Positions 47,579-56,723 of a DNA stretch of 64,000 nt are shown here, in pieces (the first letter of the stretch is position 1; each line of letters starts with the position of its first letter). The position numbers and the translations under genes were made by a program. The stretch covers positions 49,412-113,411 of the forward strand of contig NZ_JFZC01000063.1 of the NCBI RefSeq assembly GCF_000648615.1, written 5' to 3'. The notes beneath the pieces are model-generated. The model made no database searches, was not told where the DNA came from, and saw only the letters and a list, made by a program, of their open reading frames with translations. Origin of the DNA: Sporolactobacillus terrae DSM 11697 (lineage in GTDB: Bacteria > Bacillota > Bacilli > Bacillales > Sporolactobacillaceae).

Positions 47579-47650
47579 ATGGTGGACATACAAGAAGCAG
47601 TGCGAGTAATGCTTTCATTTTACGGAATATTGATTGCTTTTTTACAATAA
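47579..47650 (+). CDS. Small hydrophobic ORF resembling holin-like toxins
   Basis: A 23-residue frame, MVDIQEAVRVMLSFYGILIA + FLQ, has the pattern of the putative holin-like (Hol_Tox) peptides of Bacillota: polar start, E-A, then a single hydrophobic helix with LM/FG-like core. The usual basic C-terminal tail is absent because a TAA comes early. AAGGGAG lies about 22 bases upstream, too far for the ATG. It could be a type I toxin, a decayed one, or chance. Confidence 0.35.
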   Translation: MVDIQEAVRVMLSFYGILIAFLQ

Positions 47651-47775
47651 ATAGCAAAAAAGGAAGGATTAGTCGCTGAATTACGAACAAACAGTGAACG
47701 GTATTGATTGATGGAGAAACGAATTGCTATACTTAATGAAGTCAGAAAATAATGATAATAAGGGGGGCTGTGCCA

Positions 47776-48060
47776 ATGATTCCAAAAGGCCTAAACACGA
47801 ATCATATCTTGCTTGCTGTCGAAGAAATGGACAACGCGCAGCTGGTCCGGCTTCATGAAGATCCGGATCAATTTGAAAAGCACCATCTCATGATGAACGG
47901 CAAATTCTATCCTTTGGGAGGCATTGTCATGCGGGCCATCTGGTACGCCACCCAAACCGAGCCGCAGCTTGGCGACTACCGGAGCAGCGACGAAATCAAA
48001 AGGGTTGTTGAATCATTGGGTTTTGTCGTAACCTCTGAGCGCATGGTTTTAAAAAATTAA
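47776..48060 (+). CDS. Conserved-looking small protein, unknown
   Basis: 94 residues from ATG 47776, eight bases after AGGGGGGC; ATG-like start at 47752 would add eight residues without a site. MIPKGLNTNHILLAVEEMDN then KFYPLGGIVMRAIWYATQTEP. It is mixed alpha/beta in composition with no membrane segment. I do not recognise it. It stands alone between a sigma-like gene and an IS200 element. Confidence 0.6.
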   Translation: MIPKGLNTNHILLAVEEMDNAQLVRLHEDPDQFEKHHLMMNGKFYPLGGIVMRAIWYATQTEPQLGDYRSSDEIKRVVESLGFVVTSERMVLKN

Positions 48061-48127
48061 ACCGTTCGGATACCAAAATATTTTGCAAACAGGTACTAAA
48101 GCCAAAACGAACGACATGTTCTCTAAA

Positions 48128-48770
48128 CGACCACCTGCTAAAGCAGGTGGGTTCAGACATAAATGTCTGCGACTTAAAGTCGCCATTCAAGACTGAAGTC
48201 TTCTGAAGGCCTTGTGCTCAATGCACACTGAATTCTGACTGAACTCAGTCATCAATCCTGAAAATGTCATCCTTGATTTTATTTGATTGGTTGGCAATAT
48301 AAGTACGGATAATTTCCTCTGTCACCGTGCCCACCGTTGCACAGAAATAACCTCTGGACCATAAATGCTGGCCCCAGTATCGCTTTTTCAACTCTGGAAA
48401 TTCATCCTGTAATAATCTAGATGAACGTCCTTTCAGATACTGCATGACTTTACTTGGAGCCAGACTTGGTGGACAGGAGATCAGCAGATGAATATGCTCT
48501 TTACCTACGCTTCCTTGCAGTATTGTGATCCCTCTAGCCTCACACCCTTGCCGGATCAGTTCCCGTAACCGGACAGCAATTTGGCCTCGCAACACTTTAT
48601 AGCGATATTTTGTTACCCAGATCACGTGATACTTGATATCATAGATCGCATGACCACTTTTTTGATAACCGTCCATACTTTTCACCTCTGTAAAAAGTAT
48701 GGACACGAAAAGATAAGGCTAAAAGCGAATACCGTCTAAAGACGGTGGGTTTAGACCCCGCTTTTAGAAA
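48128..48770 (-). mobile_element. IS200/IS605-family element, tnpA only
   Basis: A TnpA gene flanked by subterminal hairpins: CCACCTGCTAAAGCAGGTGG at 48131-48150 on one side, and ACCGTCTAAAGACGGT (48731-48746) with an outer CTAAAAGCG/CGCTTTTAG pair (48719-48767) on the other. These are the structures TnpA recognises in single-stranded DNA. No tnpB, so this is of the IS200 group. Exact cleavage points cannot be set from one copy. Confidence 0.8.
48245..48676 (-). CDS. tnpA: IS200/IS605 Y1 transposase TnpA
   Basis: 143 residues from ATG 48676 (MDGYQKSGHAIYDIKYHVIWV), six bases after AGAGGTG. The HUH motif is HIHLL (about residue 68) and the catalytic Tyr lies in the C-terminal helix (IIRTYIANQ). 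Normal length and intact. It catalyses strand-specific peel-and-paste transposition. Confidence 0.95.
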   Translation of the reverse strand: MDGYQKSGHAIYDIKYHVIWVTKYRYKVLRGQIAVRLRELIRQGCEARGITILQGSVGKEHIHLLISCPPSLAPSKVMQYLKGRSSRLLQDEFPELKKRYWGQHLWSRGYFCATVGTVTEEIIRTYIANQSNKIKDDIFRIDD

Positions 48771-48831
48771 CTAAAATGGAGTGAGAAATACGTGTTGGTT
48801 GTCAATAAGGCATATTTATTCATAGAGTCGG

Positions 48832-48860
48832 GAGAGGTTAATCGACCTCTTTTTCTTTTG
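48832..48860 (+). terminator. Small intrinsic terminator
   Basis: GAGAGGT and ACCTCTTT form a short stem (48832-48852) followed by TTTTCTTTT. It isolates the next operon from upstream reads. Confidence 0.6.
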
Positions 48861-49113
48861 CATATTTCATAAACATTATCTGAACAGTCAAGAAATACAG
48901 GATACTTTATTTAAAACAAAAATATATAAAATCGACGCCCAGAGTTTCCCTAAGGCCAAAGCTGGTTAAAGCTGTGTTGCTCAATTGAAAATTAAAAAGC
49001 GTCATTTGGTTGAAGTATTTTTCGATGTAAATTATACTGTTCCTAAGAAAATAATTCCAAACTCTGTCTTGTAATGACCCGTTGCTATTTCCAACATTTT
49101 TGAGTATGCGTTG

Positions 49114-49187
49114 CATATAAATACACCATAATAATAAAACAATCGCAATCAAGCGAATCTTTTATCTCATCGGGGTGTATTTATATG
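49114..49187. promoter_or_regulatory. 14-bp perfect inverted repeat at the start of the SecB-like operon
   Basis: CATATAAATACACC (49114-49127) and GGTGTATTTATATG (49174-49187) are perfect complements, 46 bases apart, ending 25 bases before the likely start codon. Two half-sites spanning a promoter region suggest an operator where a dimeric protein, perhaps a product of the operon, represses transcription. A long hairpin in the leader is the alternative. Confidence 0.55.
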
Positions 49188-49211
49188 TCTCTTTGTAGGG
49201 GGGCTATGACA

Positions 49212-49784
49212 ATGAACACTGTTAATATGAGTAGAACGACCATTTCAACGAATGTCCAATACAGTATAAATGATCGTCTGATTAAGGATCAGCCCTTTTC
49301 TTATCATTCCGTCTTACAGTCAAAATTGGATGAGGTTCGGGAAAGAATAGGTTATGGATTTATGAAAATAAAAGGCTGTTTACTTGAATCTACGTTGAAG
49401 GCTGGCATTAATCAGGAAGAATGGGATCATTTGATGAAAGAAACACTTCTAGTACAGAAGTGGTTTGACAATAAGGGTTTTCAAAAATTAAAGGATTTAG
49501 AGAAGAACATCCATAATAAAATTATTGGATCAAATGATTTTGAACTATTAAATAGTGTATTTGATAATCAAAAGGCTATCTACCTTAATCTCTTTACCTC
49601 AGATCGTAATTTTGAGAGGGATCAAGTAGAAACCATGTTAAGTTATTTGGCGGAATTGCCATCTTATTTGGAATTTGATCTTAATCTTGATGAACTTCCT
49701 AATAGAAGTGAGATTAGAAGAACGATTAAAGTTAATATAAAGCAAGAGATTCAATCGGATATAAAATACAAACTTGCTGGATAA
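49212..49784 (+). CDS. Unknown protein, first gene of SecB-like operon
   Basis: 190 residues from ATG 49212, eight bases after AGGGGGG; the ATGs at 49185 and 49206 are less well placed. Mostly helical and charged, with no membrane segment or signal. SMILAR features: NTVNMSRTTISTNVQYSIND at the start, FDLNLDELPNRSEIRRTIKV near the end. I do not recognise a family. Its place before a SecB-like chaperone and a candidate nuclease makes it a possible antitoxin or regulator, which is inference. Sixteen bases separate it from the next gene. Confidence 0.65.
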   Translation: MNTVNMSRTTISTNVQYSINDRLIKDQPFSYHSVLQSKLDEVRERIGYGFMKIKGCLLESTLKAGINQEEWDHLMKETLLVQKWFDNKGFQKLKDLEKNIHNKIIGSNDFELLNSVFDNQKAIYLNLFTSDRNFERDQVETMLSYLAELPSYLEFDLNLDELPNRSEIRRTIKVNIKQEIQSDIKYKLAG

Positions 49785-49799
49785 GACGAGGTAAAATTA

Positions 49800-50279
49800 A
49801 TGCCTAGTAAATATGATACATTAATTTCAATCATCCAACTTAATGATATCTATGTTTCGAAGTTAAAATGTAGTAGAAATAAGAAATTTCAAGAACAGAA
49901 TCACTCACTTAAGGTTCACTTGGAATACGATGTTAAAAGTATTGAACAAACTGGAATTGAAATTATTATTCCGGTTTTTTTTAGAGTGGCTCCATATTAC
50001 GCAGGAGAAAAGGGTGAAACACCATTTAATAAAGTAAATAAAGAAAGTATCTTGTTTTCGATAGAGTGTACTTTAGAATTAAAGTATATGATTGCAATGG
50101 ATGAGAATCCAGAAAAACAGGATATGACAGATTTTGAGACTGAATTCCAGACATTTGCTGAAAATAATGTACCTGTCAATGTATGGCCCTATGCGAGAGA
50201 ACTTTTCAGCAGTCTGTCGACAAGAATGGGGCTATCCTCACTTGTTATTCCGGTTTTTAAAAAATTACCAAAATATTAG
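49800..50279 (+). CDS. SecB-like chaperone
   Basis: 159 residues. The C-terminal segment VNVWPYARELFSSLSTRMGL followed by SSLVIPVFKKLP matches the SecB fold signature (usually ...FPYAR..I..L....GFP.L...P), and the preceding strands (FSIECTLELKYMIAM) fit the SecB beta-sheet. Classic SecB is rare in Bacillota; SecB-like proteins there are often solitary chaperones tied to toxin-antitoxin or defence modules, as with Rv1957 of Mycobacterium tuberculosis. It is followed after ten bases by a candidate nuclease. Fold assignment is fairly strong, the role is inferred. Confidence 0.75.
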   Translation: MPSKYDTLISIIQLNDIYVSKLKCSRNKKFQEQNHSLKVHLEYDVKSIEQTGIEIIIPVFFRVAPYYAGEKGETPFNKVNKESILFSIECTLELKYMIAMDENPEKQDMTDFETEFQTFAENNVPVNVWPYARELFSSLSTRMGLSSLVIPVFKKLPKY

Positions 50280-50289
50280 AGGCTGCTGT

Positions 50290-51000
50290 ATGACTTTAAG
50301 TTTCATTGGTTGTAAAAACTCCAAGAATAATTCTTTAGTTACGTGCATTGTAGATGAGATACACAAAAACATTGATACGTTTATTTATATAGGAAGAATT
50401 TTTGATCTGTATAAAAACAATCTGCATCATCGTTTTCCCCAAATAGAACAGACAATTCGATTGACAATACATAGTCCAAGATTTAAGGCTACTTTAGCCA
50501 CAAAAGAATATTTAATAAGAATCATGATTGAGATCTATCACCAGAAGCGTTTCTCAGATCTTCGGGGCGAAATTTTAGAACAAACAATATCTCTCCTTGG
50601 TCCGTTTTTTGTACTATGGGAAGATCAGACATGCTATTTAGAACCTACTATTTATGATGGAAACTATTTAGTGGGAGAAAGTGAGAACTTGTGCGACTCT
50701 GTTTTCCATAAATGTGATAATAAAACCATGGAATTTATAGAATGCAAGGCAAACATTGCAAGTGTGATTCCTGGGAATTTACCGTTTGGAAAAATAAAAA
50801 AAGAGCATCAGAATAAGATAAAGTATCTTGATCATGTACATCGTTATCTGACCAAATATTATAAAGAGCCAAAAATAGTATTTGCTTGCTATAATAATAA
50901 TTACGAAGGTCGTTTGAATAATGCAAGAGATAATTGGGGCTATTCGTACATGAATTTTCTGGGTCCAATGGACATTGTAAAACAAGCTCAAGCAAAGTGA
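50290..51000 (+). CDS. Candidate PD-(D/E)XK-type nuclease of the SecB-like operon
   Basis: 236 residues from ATG 50290 (MTLSFIGCKNSKNNSLVTCI), with GAGGCTG just upstream; longer frames run through the previous gene. The N-terminal half is helical; the centre has LEPTIYDGNYLVGESENL and then MEFIECKANIAS, where Glu-x-Lys with an upstream Asp fits the catalytic D...ExK of restriction-like nucleases, and KIVFACYNNN follows as a typical strand. No close family is recalled. It may be the toxin or effector of a three-gene unit. Confidence 0.6.
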   Translation: MTLSFIGCKNSKNNSLVTCIVDEIHKNIDTFIYIGRIFDLYKNNLHHRFPQIEQTIRLTIHSPRFKATLATKEYLIRIMIEIYHQKRFSDLRGEILEQTISLLGPFFVLWEDQTCYLEPTIYDGNYLVGESENLCDSVFHKCDNKTMEFIECKANIASVIPGNLPFGKIKKEHQNKIKYLDHVHRYLTKYYKEPKIVFACYNNNYEGRLNNARDNWGYSYMNFLGPMDIVKQAQAK

Positions 51001-51127
51001 TGCTCCTTATGTGTTACGGCATGGCACGACAAAGAGTGCCGAAGAGTTCAACTGGAAAACGAAGGATTGAAGGACTAACCAGTGCTCGAAAACTAGAAAG
51101 ACAGTCCAATCCCGAATGATAAAAACG

Positions 51128-51166
51128 AATTCCCCAAATGGCGATGTGCCGTTTGGGGAATTTTGT
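51128..51166 (+). terminator. Terminator of the SecB-like operon
   Basis: AATTCCCCAAA (51128-51138) pairs with TTTGGGGAATT (51152-51162), with inner GGC/GCC pairing, followed by TTTTG. Confidence 0.8.
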
Positions 51167-51176
51167 GGATGAACCA

Positions 51177-51214
51177 TTAAAAACCCCCTGAATTCTTGGA
51201 TACCAATTCAGGGG
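51177..51214 (-). terminator. Terminator of the Opp-type operon
   Basis: CCCCCTGAATT (51183-51193) and AATTCAGGGGG (51204-51214) form a perfect 11-bp stem; on the minus strand it is followed by TTTTTA, 39 bases after the last gene of the operon. Confidence 0.88.
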
Positions 51215-51252
51215 GATGTGTTGGGCAGATAATGATTTGTAAGCGCTGGTTA

Positions 51253-52236
51253 TCACGTTTCTTGATTCATCGGATAGAAACAGGAAACGTCATGGTGTTC
51301 GGCAAGCTGGGTCAATTCAGGATCATGCGTTTTGCAGTAATCTTGTGCAATCGGGCATCTAGGATAGAACGCGCAGCCTGATGAATGAGTGATCAGACTC
51401 GGTTGGTCTTCTTTCACAAAGGTCCATGTTCTTGTTTTTGCTGTTTTAGGATCAGGAATCGGGATCACTGAAAGCAGCTTGTTGGTATAAGGGTGTGAAG
51501 GATGTGTAAAAAAGGATTCGTTGCTTGCTAGTTCCTTCACTTGTCCCAAATAAATAACGGCAATTCGGTCCGCAATATTTTTGACGACCGATAAATCATG
51601 AGAGATAAACAGGTACGTGAGATTAAATTCTTTCTGCAAATCTTTCAGCAGGTTGATGATTTGTGCTTGAATCGATACATCCAAGGCGCTGACCGGTTCG
51701 TCACAGACAATCAGTTTTGGCTTTAGCGCGATGGCTCGGGCAATGCCAATGCGTTGACATTGTCCTCCGGAGAACTCATGGGGCAGGCGGTTGGCATATT
51801 TCGGATCAATGCCAACCAGATCCATTAATGTCCGGACGTTCTTTTTTATGGCTTCTTTTGGATAGCCAAAAGCTTTTAATGGTGCGGCAATGATTTCACC
51901 GACGCTCATTCTTGGATTAAGGCTTGAGAATGGGTCTTGAAAAATCATCTGAACATCTTTTCGGAATTTATGCTTTTCAGCATGCGTGTATTGAAAAATG
52001 TCTTTTCCCTTAAATAAAACGGTTCCGGAGGTTGGTTTCTGCAGGGTCAAGAGTGTTCGTGCCAGCGTACTTTTCCCGCAGCCGGATTCGCCGACAATGC
52101 CGAGCGTTTCGCCTTCTTTAACGGATAGGTTCACGTTGTTTACGGCTTTCGTCTCATCGCTATGATGCTTTAGAAAACCGTGTTTTTTCGTAAACGTGAC
52201 GTTCAAATCTTTGACTTGTACGAGTTCACTGCTCAC
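51253..52236 (-). CDS. Oligopeptide-type ABC transporter ATPase (OppF/DppF-like)
   Basis: 327 residues from GTG 52236, nine bases after GGAGG; the ATG at 52290 lies inside the upstream gene. Walker A GESGCGKSTLAR, signature LPHEFSGGQCQRIGIARA, Walker B LIVCDEPVSALD, and the C-terminal oligopeptide-transporter extension with a Cys cluster (CAFYPRCPIAQDYCKTHDPEL) that in some members carries an Fe-S cluster. Last gene of a five-gene importer operon. Confidence 0.92.
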   Translation of the reverse strand: MSSELVQVKDLNVTFTKKHGFLKHHSDETKAVNNVNLSVKEGETLGIVGESGCGKSTLARTLLTLQKPTSGTVLFKGKDIFQYTHAEKHKFRKDVQMIFQDPFSSLNPRMSVGEIIAAPLKAFGYPKEAIKKNVRTLMDLVGIDPKYANRLPHEFSGGQCQRIGIARAIALKPKLIVCDEPVSALDVSIQAQIINLLKDLQKEFNLTYLFISHDLSVVKNIADRIAVIYLGQVKELASNESFFTHPSHPYTNKLLSVIPIPDPKTAKTRTWTFVKEDQPSLITHSSGCAFYPRCPIAQDYCKTHDPELTQLAEHHDVSCFYPMNQET

Positions 52237-52240
52237 CGCG

Positions 52241-53254
52241 TTACACCTCCTCAGGCTGCTTCTGTTCAAAGCGATGCTTGCTTTCTTCAAACGCTTGCGC
52301 GGTTAACAGGCATGCTTTCTTGTGATGATCCCCAGCAGTGGTCAGTTCAGGCTCCGTATCCATGCATTGCGGTGTTGCAAAGGGACATCTTGGACTGAAA
52401 TTGCACCCGGCGGGAGGCGAAACCAGATTGGGCGGCTGCCCGGGAATGGACATCAGACGATCATGGCGCGTCAATTTCAAGCTGGGAATCGCGCGCAACA
52501 GTGACCATGTATAGGGCATCGCGGTCTGATAGAAGATGTCTTCCGCCGTTCCTTCTTCAACGATTTTTCCCGAGTACATAACTAAAATGCGATCAGCGAG
52601 TTTTGCAACAATGCCCAAGTCATGGGTAATGATGATGATCGCCGTCTTGTATTTCAATTGGATTTGTTTTAACAGCCCTAAGATCTGTGCTTGAATCGTT
52701 ACGTCCAGAGCCGTTGTCGGTTCATCAGCGATCAACAGTTTCGGCTCGCCGGATAATGCCATTGCGATCACAATGCGCTGGCGCATTCCTCCTGATAATT
52801 CGTGCGGATAACTTTTCATACATTGTTGGGGTTGATGAATCCCAACATCGCTGAGCAACTGCAATGCTTGAGCTTCTGCTTGTTTATGAGCGATCTTTTT
52901 GTGGCTTTGAATCGCTTCGATCAGCTGTCTGCCCACTTTAAAAATAGGATTTAAGCTTGATAGAGGATCTTGAAAGATCATCGCGAGTTCATTACCGCGA
53001 AGCGCGCATAATTCTTTAGTCGATTTTTTTAACAGATCCTTGCCCTCAAATAAAATTTCACCTTGAGGATAAAACACAGGGGGTGAAGGATTTAATTGCA
53101 TTAAGGATTGGGCTAAAACGCTTTTTCCGCTGCCGGATTCACCAACAATGCCGATTGTTTCACCGCGCTTGATTGAGAAGCTCACATCATCAACGGCTTT
53201 TACGAGACCGTTGGATGAATCAATATAGGCTTTTAAATGGTTAACCTCGAGCAT
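52241..53254 (-). CDS. Oligopeptide-type ABC transporter ATPase (OppD/DppD-like)
   Basis: 337 residues. Walker [13 protein letters not shown], signature [14 protein letters not shown], Walker [15 protein letters not shown], and the C-terminal Cys motif [14 protein letters not shown]. It starts on the last base of the preceding permease gene (TAATG), with GGAGGTG upstream, so the two are translationally coupled. Forms the heterodimeric motor with the OppF-like subunit. Confidence 0.93.
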   Translation of the reverse strand: MLEVNHLKAYIDSSNGLVKAVDDVSFSIKRGETIGIVGESGSGKSVLAQSLMQLNPSPPVFYPQGEILFEGKDLLKKSTKELCALRGNELAMIFQDPLSSLNPIFKVGRQLIEAIQSHKKIAHKQAEAQALQLLSDVGIHQPQQCMKSYPHELSGGMRQRIVIAMALSGEPKLLIADEPTTALDVTIQAQILGLLKQIQLKYKTAIIIITHDLGIVAKLADRILVMYSGKIVEEGTAEDIFYQTAMPYTWSLLRAIPSLKLTRHDRLMSIPGQPPNLVSPPAGCNFSPRCPFATPQCMDTEPELTTAGDHHKKACLLTAQAFEESKHRFEQKQPEEV

Positions 53255-54129
53255 TAGATCACCTCCTGCTTTGTCGACTCTGTTTTTGCGCGTTTCAGCT
53301 GCGTTTTGCGCTTGAGAGGCTGCATGGTTTTAGTCCTGTGCGGATCAAGGAGATCTCTTAATCCGTCTCCGAGAATATTTAACGAAAGCACGGTGATGAC
53401 GATCGCAATGCCGGGGAAGATACTCAGCCAAGGCGCGATTGTGATATATTCCTGTGCTTCCTGCAGCATGTTTCCCCATGTTGGAATGGATGGACTAATG
53501 CCCAGACCCAAAAAGCTTAGGGCTGCTTCTGCTAATATTGCTTTTGCAAACGTAAAGGTTGCCTGCACAATGATCGGAGAACTCACGTTTGGCAACACGT
53601 AGCGAAACAAGATCGTGAATGGACCTGTTCCGGTGGTCACAGCCGCCTCAATAAACTGAAGCTGTTTGACTTTCAGTACCGCTGAGCGAATCACGCGCGT
53701 CATTTGCGGGAAATTGGCAAAGGTCAGGGCAATGATGATATTGGTCATTGATCCGCCGAGTGCAGCAACAAGAGCGAGCGCCAACAGTAAAGCAGGAAAA
53801 GCCATCATCCCATCAATAATGCGCATGATGATAAAATCAACTTTTCTATAGTAGCCGGAAACGAGCCCCACAAGAGTGCCTAAGACGGTCGCAATGAATG
53901 CAACGGCCATCCCGATGAAAAAGGAAACCTTGGCTGCAGCAATCGTTCGTGCAAAAACATCGCGCCCAAAGTGATCGGTACCAAACCAATTGTGGGCTGA
54001 AATGCCATGTAGGCGCTGAGTGGCTTCGATATGTGTCGGTGAATGCGGCAGCCACCAAGAAGAAGTCACCGACGCCAACAGCAAGACAATCAAAATGCCG
54101 GCAGCAATCCAAATTCTTTTTTTCAGCAT
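53254..54129 (-). CDS. Oligopeptide-type ABC transporter permease (OppC/DppC-like)
   Basis: 291 residues, six membrane segments. HNWFGTDHFGRDVFART near residue 45 and the later EAALSFLGLGISPSIPTWGNML are hallmarks of DppC/OppC permeases. ATG start twelve bases after the OppB-like gene. It completes the membrane channel with OppB. Confidence 0.93.
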   Translation of the reverse strand: MLKKRIWIAAGILIVLLLASVTSSWWLPHSPTHIEATQRLHGISAHNWFGTDHFGRDVFARTIAAAKVSFFIGMAVAFIATVLGTLVGLVSGYYRKVDFIIMRIIDGMMAFPALLLALALVAALGGSMTNIIIALTFANFPQMTRVIRSAVLKVKQLQFIEAAVTTGTGPFTILFRYVLPNVSSPIIVQATFTFAKAILAEAALSFLGLGISPSIPTWGNMLQEAQEYITIAPWLSIFPGIAIVITVLSLNILGDGLRDLLDPHRTKTMQPLKRKTQLKRAKTESTKQEVI

Positions 54130-54141
54130 GCTTTAAGCCCC

Positions 54142-55086
54142 TTAGTTATATCGAATCCGAGGATCCAATAAAGTATAAATAAGATCAACGAGCAGATTGA
54201 CCAAGACATAGATCACAGCAATAAACAGAATGACGCCTTGTATGACGGGATAATCGCGTCGATAGATGGAATCAATTAACAATTGACCGATACCTGGAAT
54301 CGTGAAAATTGTCTCCACGATAACCGTCCCGCCTAATAGTCCGGCAACCATCGTACCGACAACGGTTGTTGTAGGAATCAAGGCATTGACAAATACATGT
54401 TTTAAAAGCACGGCGCTTTCACTAAGCCCTTTTGCTCGAGCCGTTTTCGTATAGTTCTGGCCAATTGCTTCCAGCATGCCGTCGCGCAGCATTCTTGCGA
54501 TCAACCCCGTCTCCACGCAAGCTAAAATAACGGCCGGCAGGAAGAGGTGGTAGAGCCCGTTGAAGAAATTTCTGGAAAGCGGAACGTATCCTGCAACCGG
54601 GAAAATAGGAAACGTGACCGCAAAAATCAAAACAAGCAGTATGGCCAGCCAAAACGCAGGGATGGAAACGCCGAGTAAAGAAAGCGAAATGAAAATAGGA
54701 TCTAGTAATGTATTACGCTTCCAAACAGCGATGACAGCTGTAGGGATTGCAACAAGTAATGTTAAGACAAGTGCAAAGACCGTCAAATTAATGGTTGGTC
54801 CGATATGGGAAATGATGATTCCTTTTACAGATTCAGATGAATACACCGATTGGCCCAAGTCTCCGGTTAAGAGTTTCTTCATCCAATCCAAATATTGAAT
54901 AAACAAAGGTTCATTAAGCCCCAATTTATTCTCTAATTGATGAATACTTGCGCGGCTGGCGTCTTGTCCCAAAATCAGTGCAGCGGGATTGCCTGGGGTC
55001 AAGTGTATGATCAAAAAGACAATCAAGCTGACAATAAATAATATAGGGATTAACGATACGACACGCGTTGCGATATATCTAAGCAA
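54142..55086 (-). CDS. Oligopeptide-type ABC transporter permease (OppB/DppB-like)
   Basis: 314 residues from TTG 55086, with AAGGAGG nine bases upstream. The N-terminal LRYIATRVVSLIPILFIVSL, HLTPGNPAA and the late TVVGTMVAGLLGGTVIVETIF are typical of DppB/OppB. Five or six membrane segments. Confidence 0.93.
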   Translation of the reverse strand: MLRYIATRVVSLIPILFIVSLIVFLIIHLTPGNPAALILGQDASRASIHQLENKLGLNEPLFIQYLDWMKKLLTGDLGQSVYSSESVKGIIISHIGPTINLTVFALVLTLLVAIPTAVIAVWKRNTLLDPIFISLSLLGVSIPAFWLAILLVLIFAVTFPIFPVAGYVPLSRNFFNGLYHLFLPAVILACVETGLIARMLRDGMLEAIGQNYTKTARAKGLSESAVLLKHVFVNALIPTTTVVGTMVAGLLGGTVIVETIFTIPGIGQLLIDSIYRRDYPVIQGVILFIAVIYVLVNLLVDLIYTLLDPRIRYN

Positions 55087-55133
55087 GACTTTTCCTCCTT
55101 CATCTGCTGGAACGACTCAGACGATGCACGGTC

Positions 55134-56723
55134 TCATTCACTTGTCTTCCAAGTGTTCCAGAATCGTTCACCTAACCAACTGTCATAGTGCAGCTTGGTG
55201 CTTCGCAGATCAAACGATGATTCGTTTGCGATCTTATAGAAAGGCAGTTCGCTGTATACCGTTTCGTTCATTTGTTTCAAAACGGCTTTTCTTTGAACAT
55301 CTGTGTCCGCCTTGCCCCATTGCGTTAAAAGGGAAGACCATTTTTGGCTTTTATACCAGCCGCTATTATTCGAATTCAGCACTAACATGCCCAATTCACT
55401 TGGTGAGAAGCGTGTCGACCAACCGACGACTTCCAGATCCCAGTTCTTTGGATCTTTCCATTTCGCGAGGAAGGTTGTCCATTCATAAGGAACCAAATTG
55501 ACTTTAAATCCGACTTCTTCCATTTGCTGCTTGACGATTTCTGCAATCCGTTTGTAGTTATCGTTGTCATTCGAGTAAATGATCGTCAGTGGTTTGCCGT
55601 CATAACTTGATTCTTTCAAAAGCCGTTTTGCTTTGGCTTTATCATAGGCAAGGTAACCCTCAGTGCCTTCCTTGGTATAGAGCTGTTTTTGTGAAGGATC
55701 GAAAAGGGCGCCGTCCAGCTGATAAAACTTTTGATTTCCATAAGTTGCTTGCGCAATTGCCTTTTTATCTAACGCTGCATTCAATGCTTGCCGCGTTTTT
55801 AGGTCATTGAACGGCGGTTCACTTTTATCGGGTGTCAGCGTCGAATAACCATTAATATAAGTCACCGGTGCGACTTGTTTGGAACGCTTTAACGTGTCGT
55901 AGAGATCTGAAGGAATGCCTTGCGCATAGTCATATAAGCCGGTTTTCAAACCATTTTGCCTGACGGTCGTATCTTTGACGATCAAGTAGTCGACTTTATC
56001 GAAATAGGCCGTTTTCTTCCCGGTCAGGCCGCCCCAATTTGTTTCTTTGCGCGATGCGTACTTTTTAAACCGTTTTAATTCAATCTTTTGCCCTTTGTCC
56101 CATTTTGCGAATTGATAGGGACCGGTTCCGATGAGCTGCTTTGTATTTAAAGGTTGATCAAGCGCTTGTTTCGCTATTTTTTCAGGAATGATCGCCAATG
56201 CAGATTTCGGTGCGCTCATACTTTCGATAAAGGAGGAGTAAGGCGTTTTCAAATCAACACGAAGGGTCTGATCATTTAATTTGCTTACTTTTTTAATATA
56301 GCTGTTCGTGATTTGGCCTACAGAAGATACTTTTCTCCATCGGTCCAGTGACGCAATGACATCATCGGCCGACATCACCGATCCGTCTTGAAACGGGACA
56401 TGTTTGCGAAGCGTGATGGTGTAGTGTTTCTTGTCGCTGCTTACTTTATAATCGGTTGCCAGTAACGGCTTAATCGTGTAATTTTTATCCAAAGCAAAAA
56501 GTGTTTCGAAAATATTCCAACCGATATCCCGTGTCGCGGTGGCCGAAGTAAACGACCAATCTAATGTATCAGGTTCTGAAGCATAGGCTACTTTCAAAGT
56601 CCCCCCTTTTGTAGGGGCAGAATCTGTTTGATCGGAAGCTTGCGATCCGCAGCCGACGAGAGTAAACACCAGAGTTAATCCAATCATTAAACAAATAAAA
56701 CGATTCATTCGAAGATGGTTCAC
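55134..56723 (-). CDS. Oligopeptide-type substrate-binding lipoprotein (OppA/DppA-like)
   Basis: 529 residues from GTG 56723, nine bases after GGAGG; ATG 56708 is an alternative. Lipobox TLVGC with Cys near residue 25, so it is lipid-anchored outside the membrane. Solute-binding family 5 throughout: ASEPDTLDWSFTSATATRDI, GTGPYQFAKWDKGQKIELKR, and the C-terminal domain. First gene of the operon and directly under a SAM-I riboswitch. The substrate is therefore likely a methionine-containing peptide or another sulfur compound, which is inference from regulation. Confidence 0.92.
   Translation of the reverse strand: MNHLRMNRFICLMIGLTLVFTLVGCGSQASDQTDSAPTKGGTLKVAYASEPDTLDWSFTSATATRDIGWNIFETLFALDKNYTIKPLLATDYKVSSDKKHYTITLRKHVPFQDGSVMSADDVIASLDRWRKVSSVGQITNSYIKKVSKLNDQTLRVDLKTPYSSFIESMSAPKSALAIIPEKIAKQALDQPLNTKQLIGTGPYQFAKWDKGQKIELKRFKKYASRKETNWGGLTGKKTAYFDKVDYLIVKDTTVRQNGLKTGLYDYAQGIPSDLYDTLKRSKQVAPVTYINGYSTLTPDKSEPPFNDLKTRQALNAALDKKAIAQATYGNQKFYQLDGALFDPSQKQLYTKEGTEGYLAYDKAKAKRLLKESSYDGKPLTIIYSNDNDNYKRIAEIVKQQMEEVGFKVNLVPYEWTTFLAKWKDPKNWDLEVVGWSTRFSPSELGMLVLNSNNSGWYKSQKWSSLLTQWGKADTDVQRKAVLKQMNETVYSELPFYKIANESSFDLRSTKLHYDSWLGERFWNTWKTSE

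Noticed and set aside
51001..51120. Short frame after the nuclease gene (ATGTGTTACGGC...)
   Set aside because: Different frames, weak start and no recognisable content; probably untranslated trailer before the terminator.
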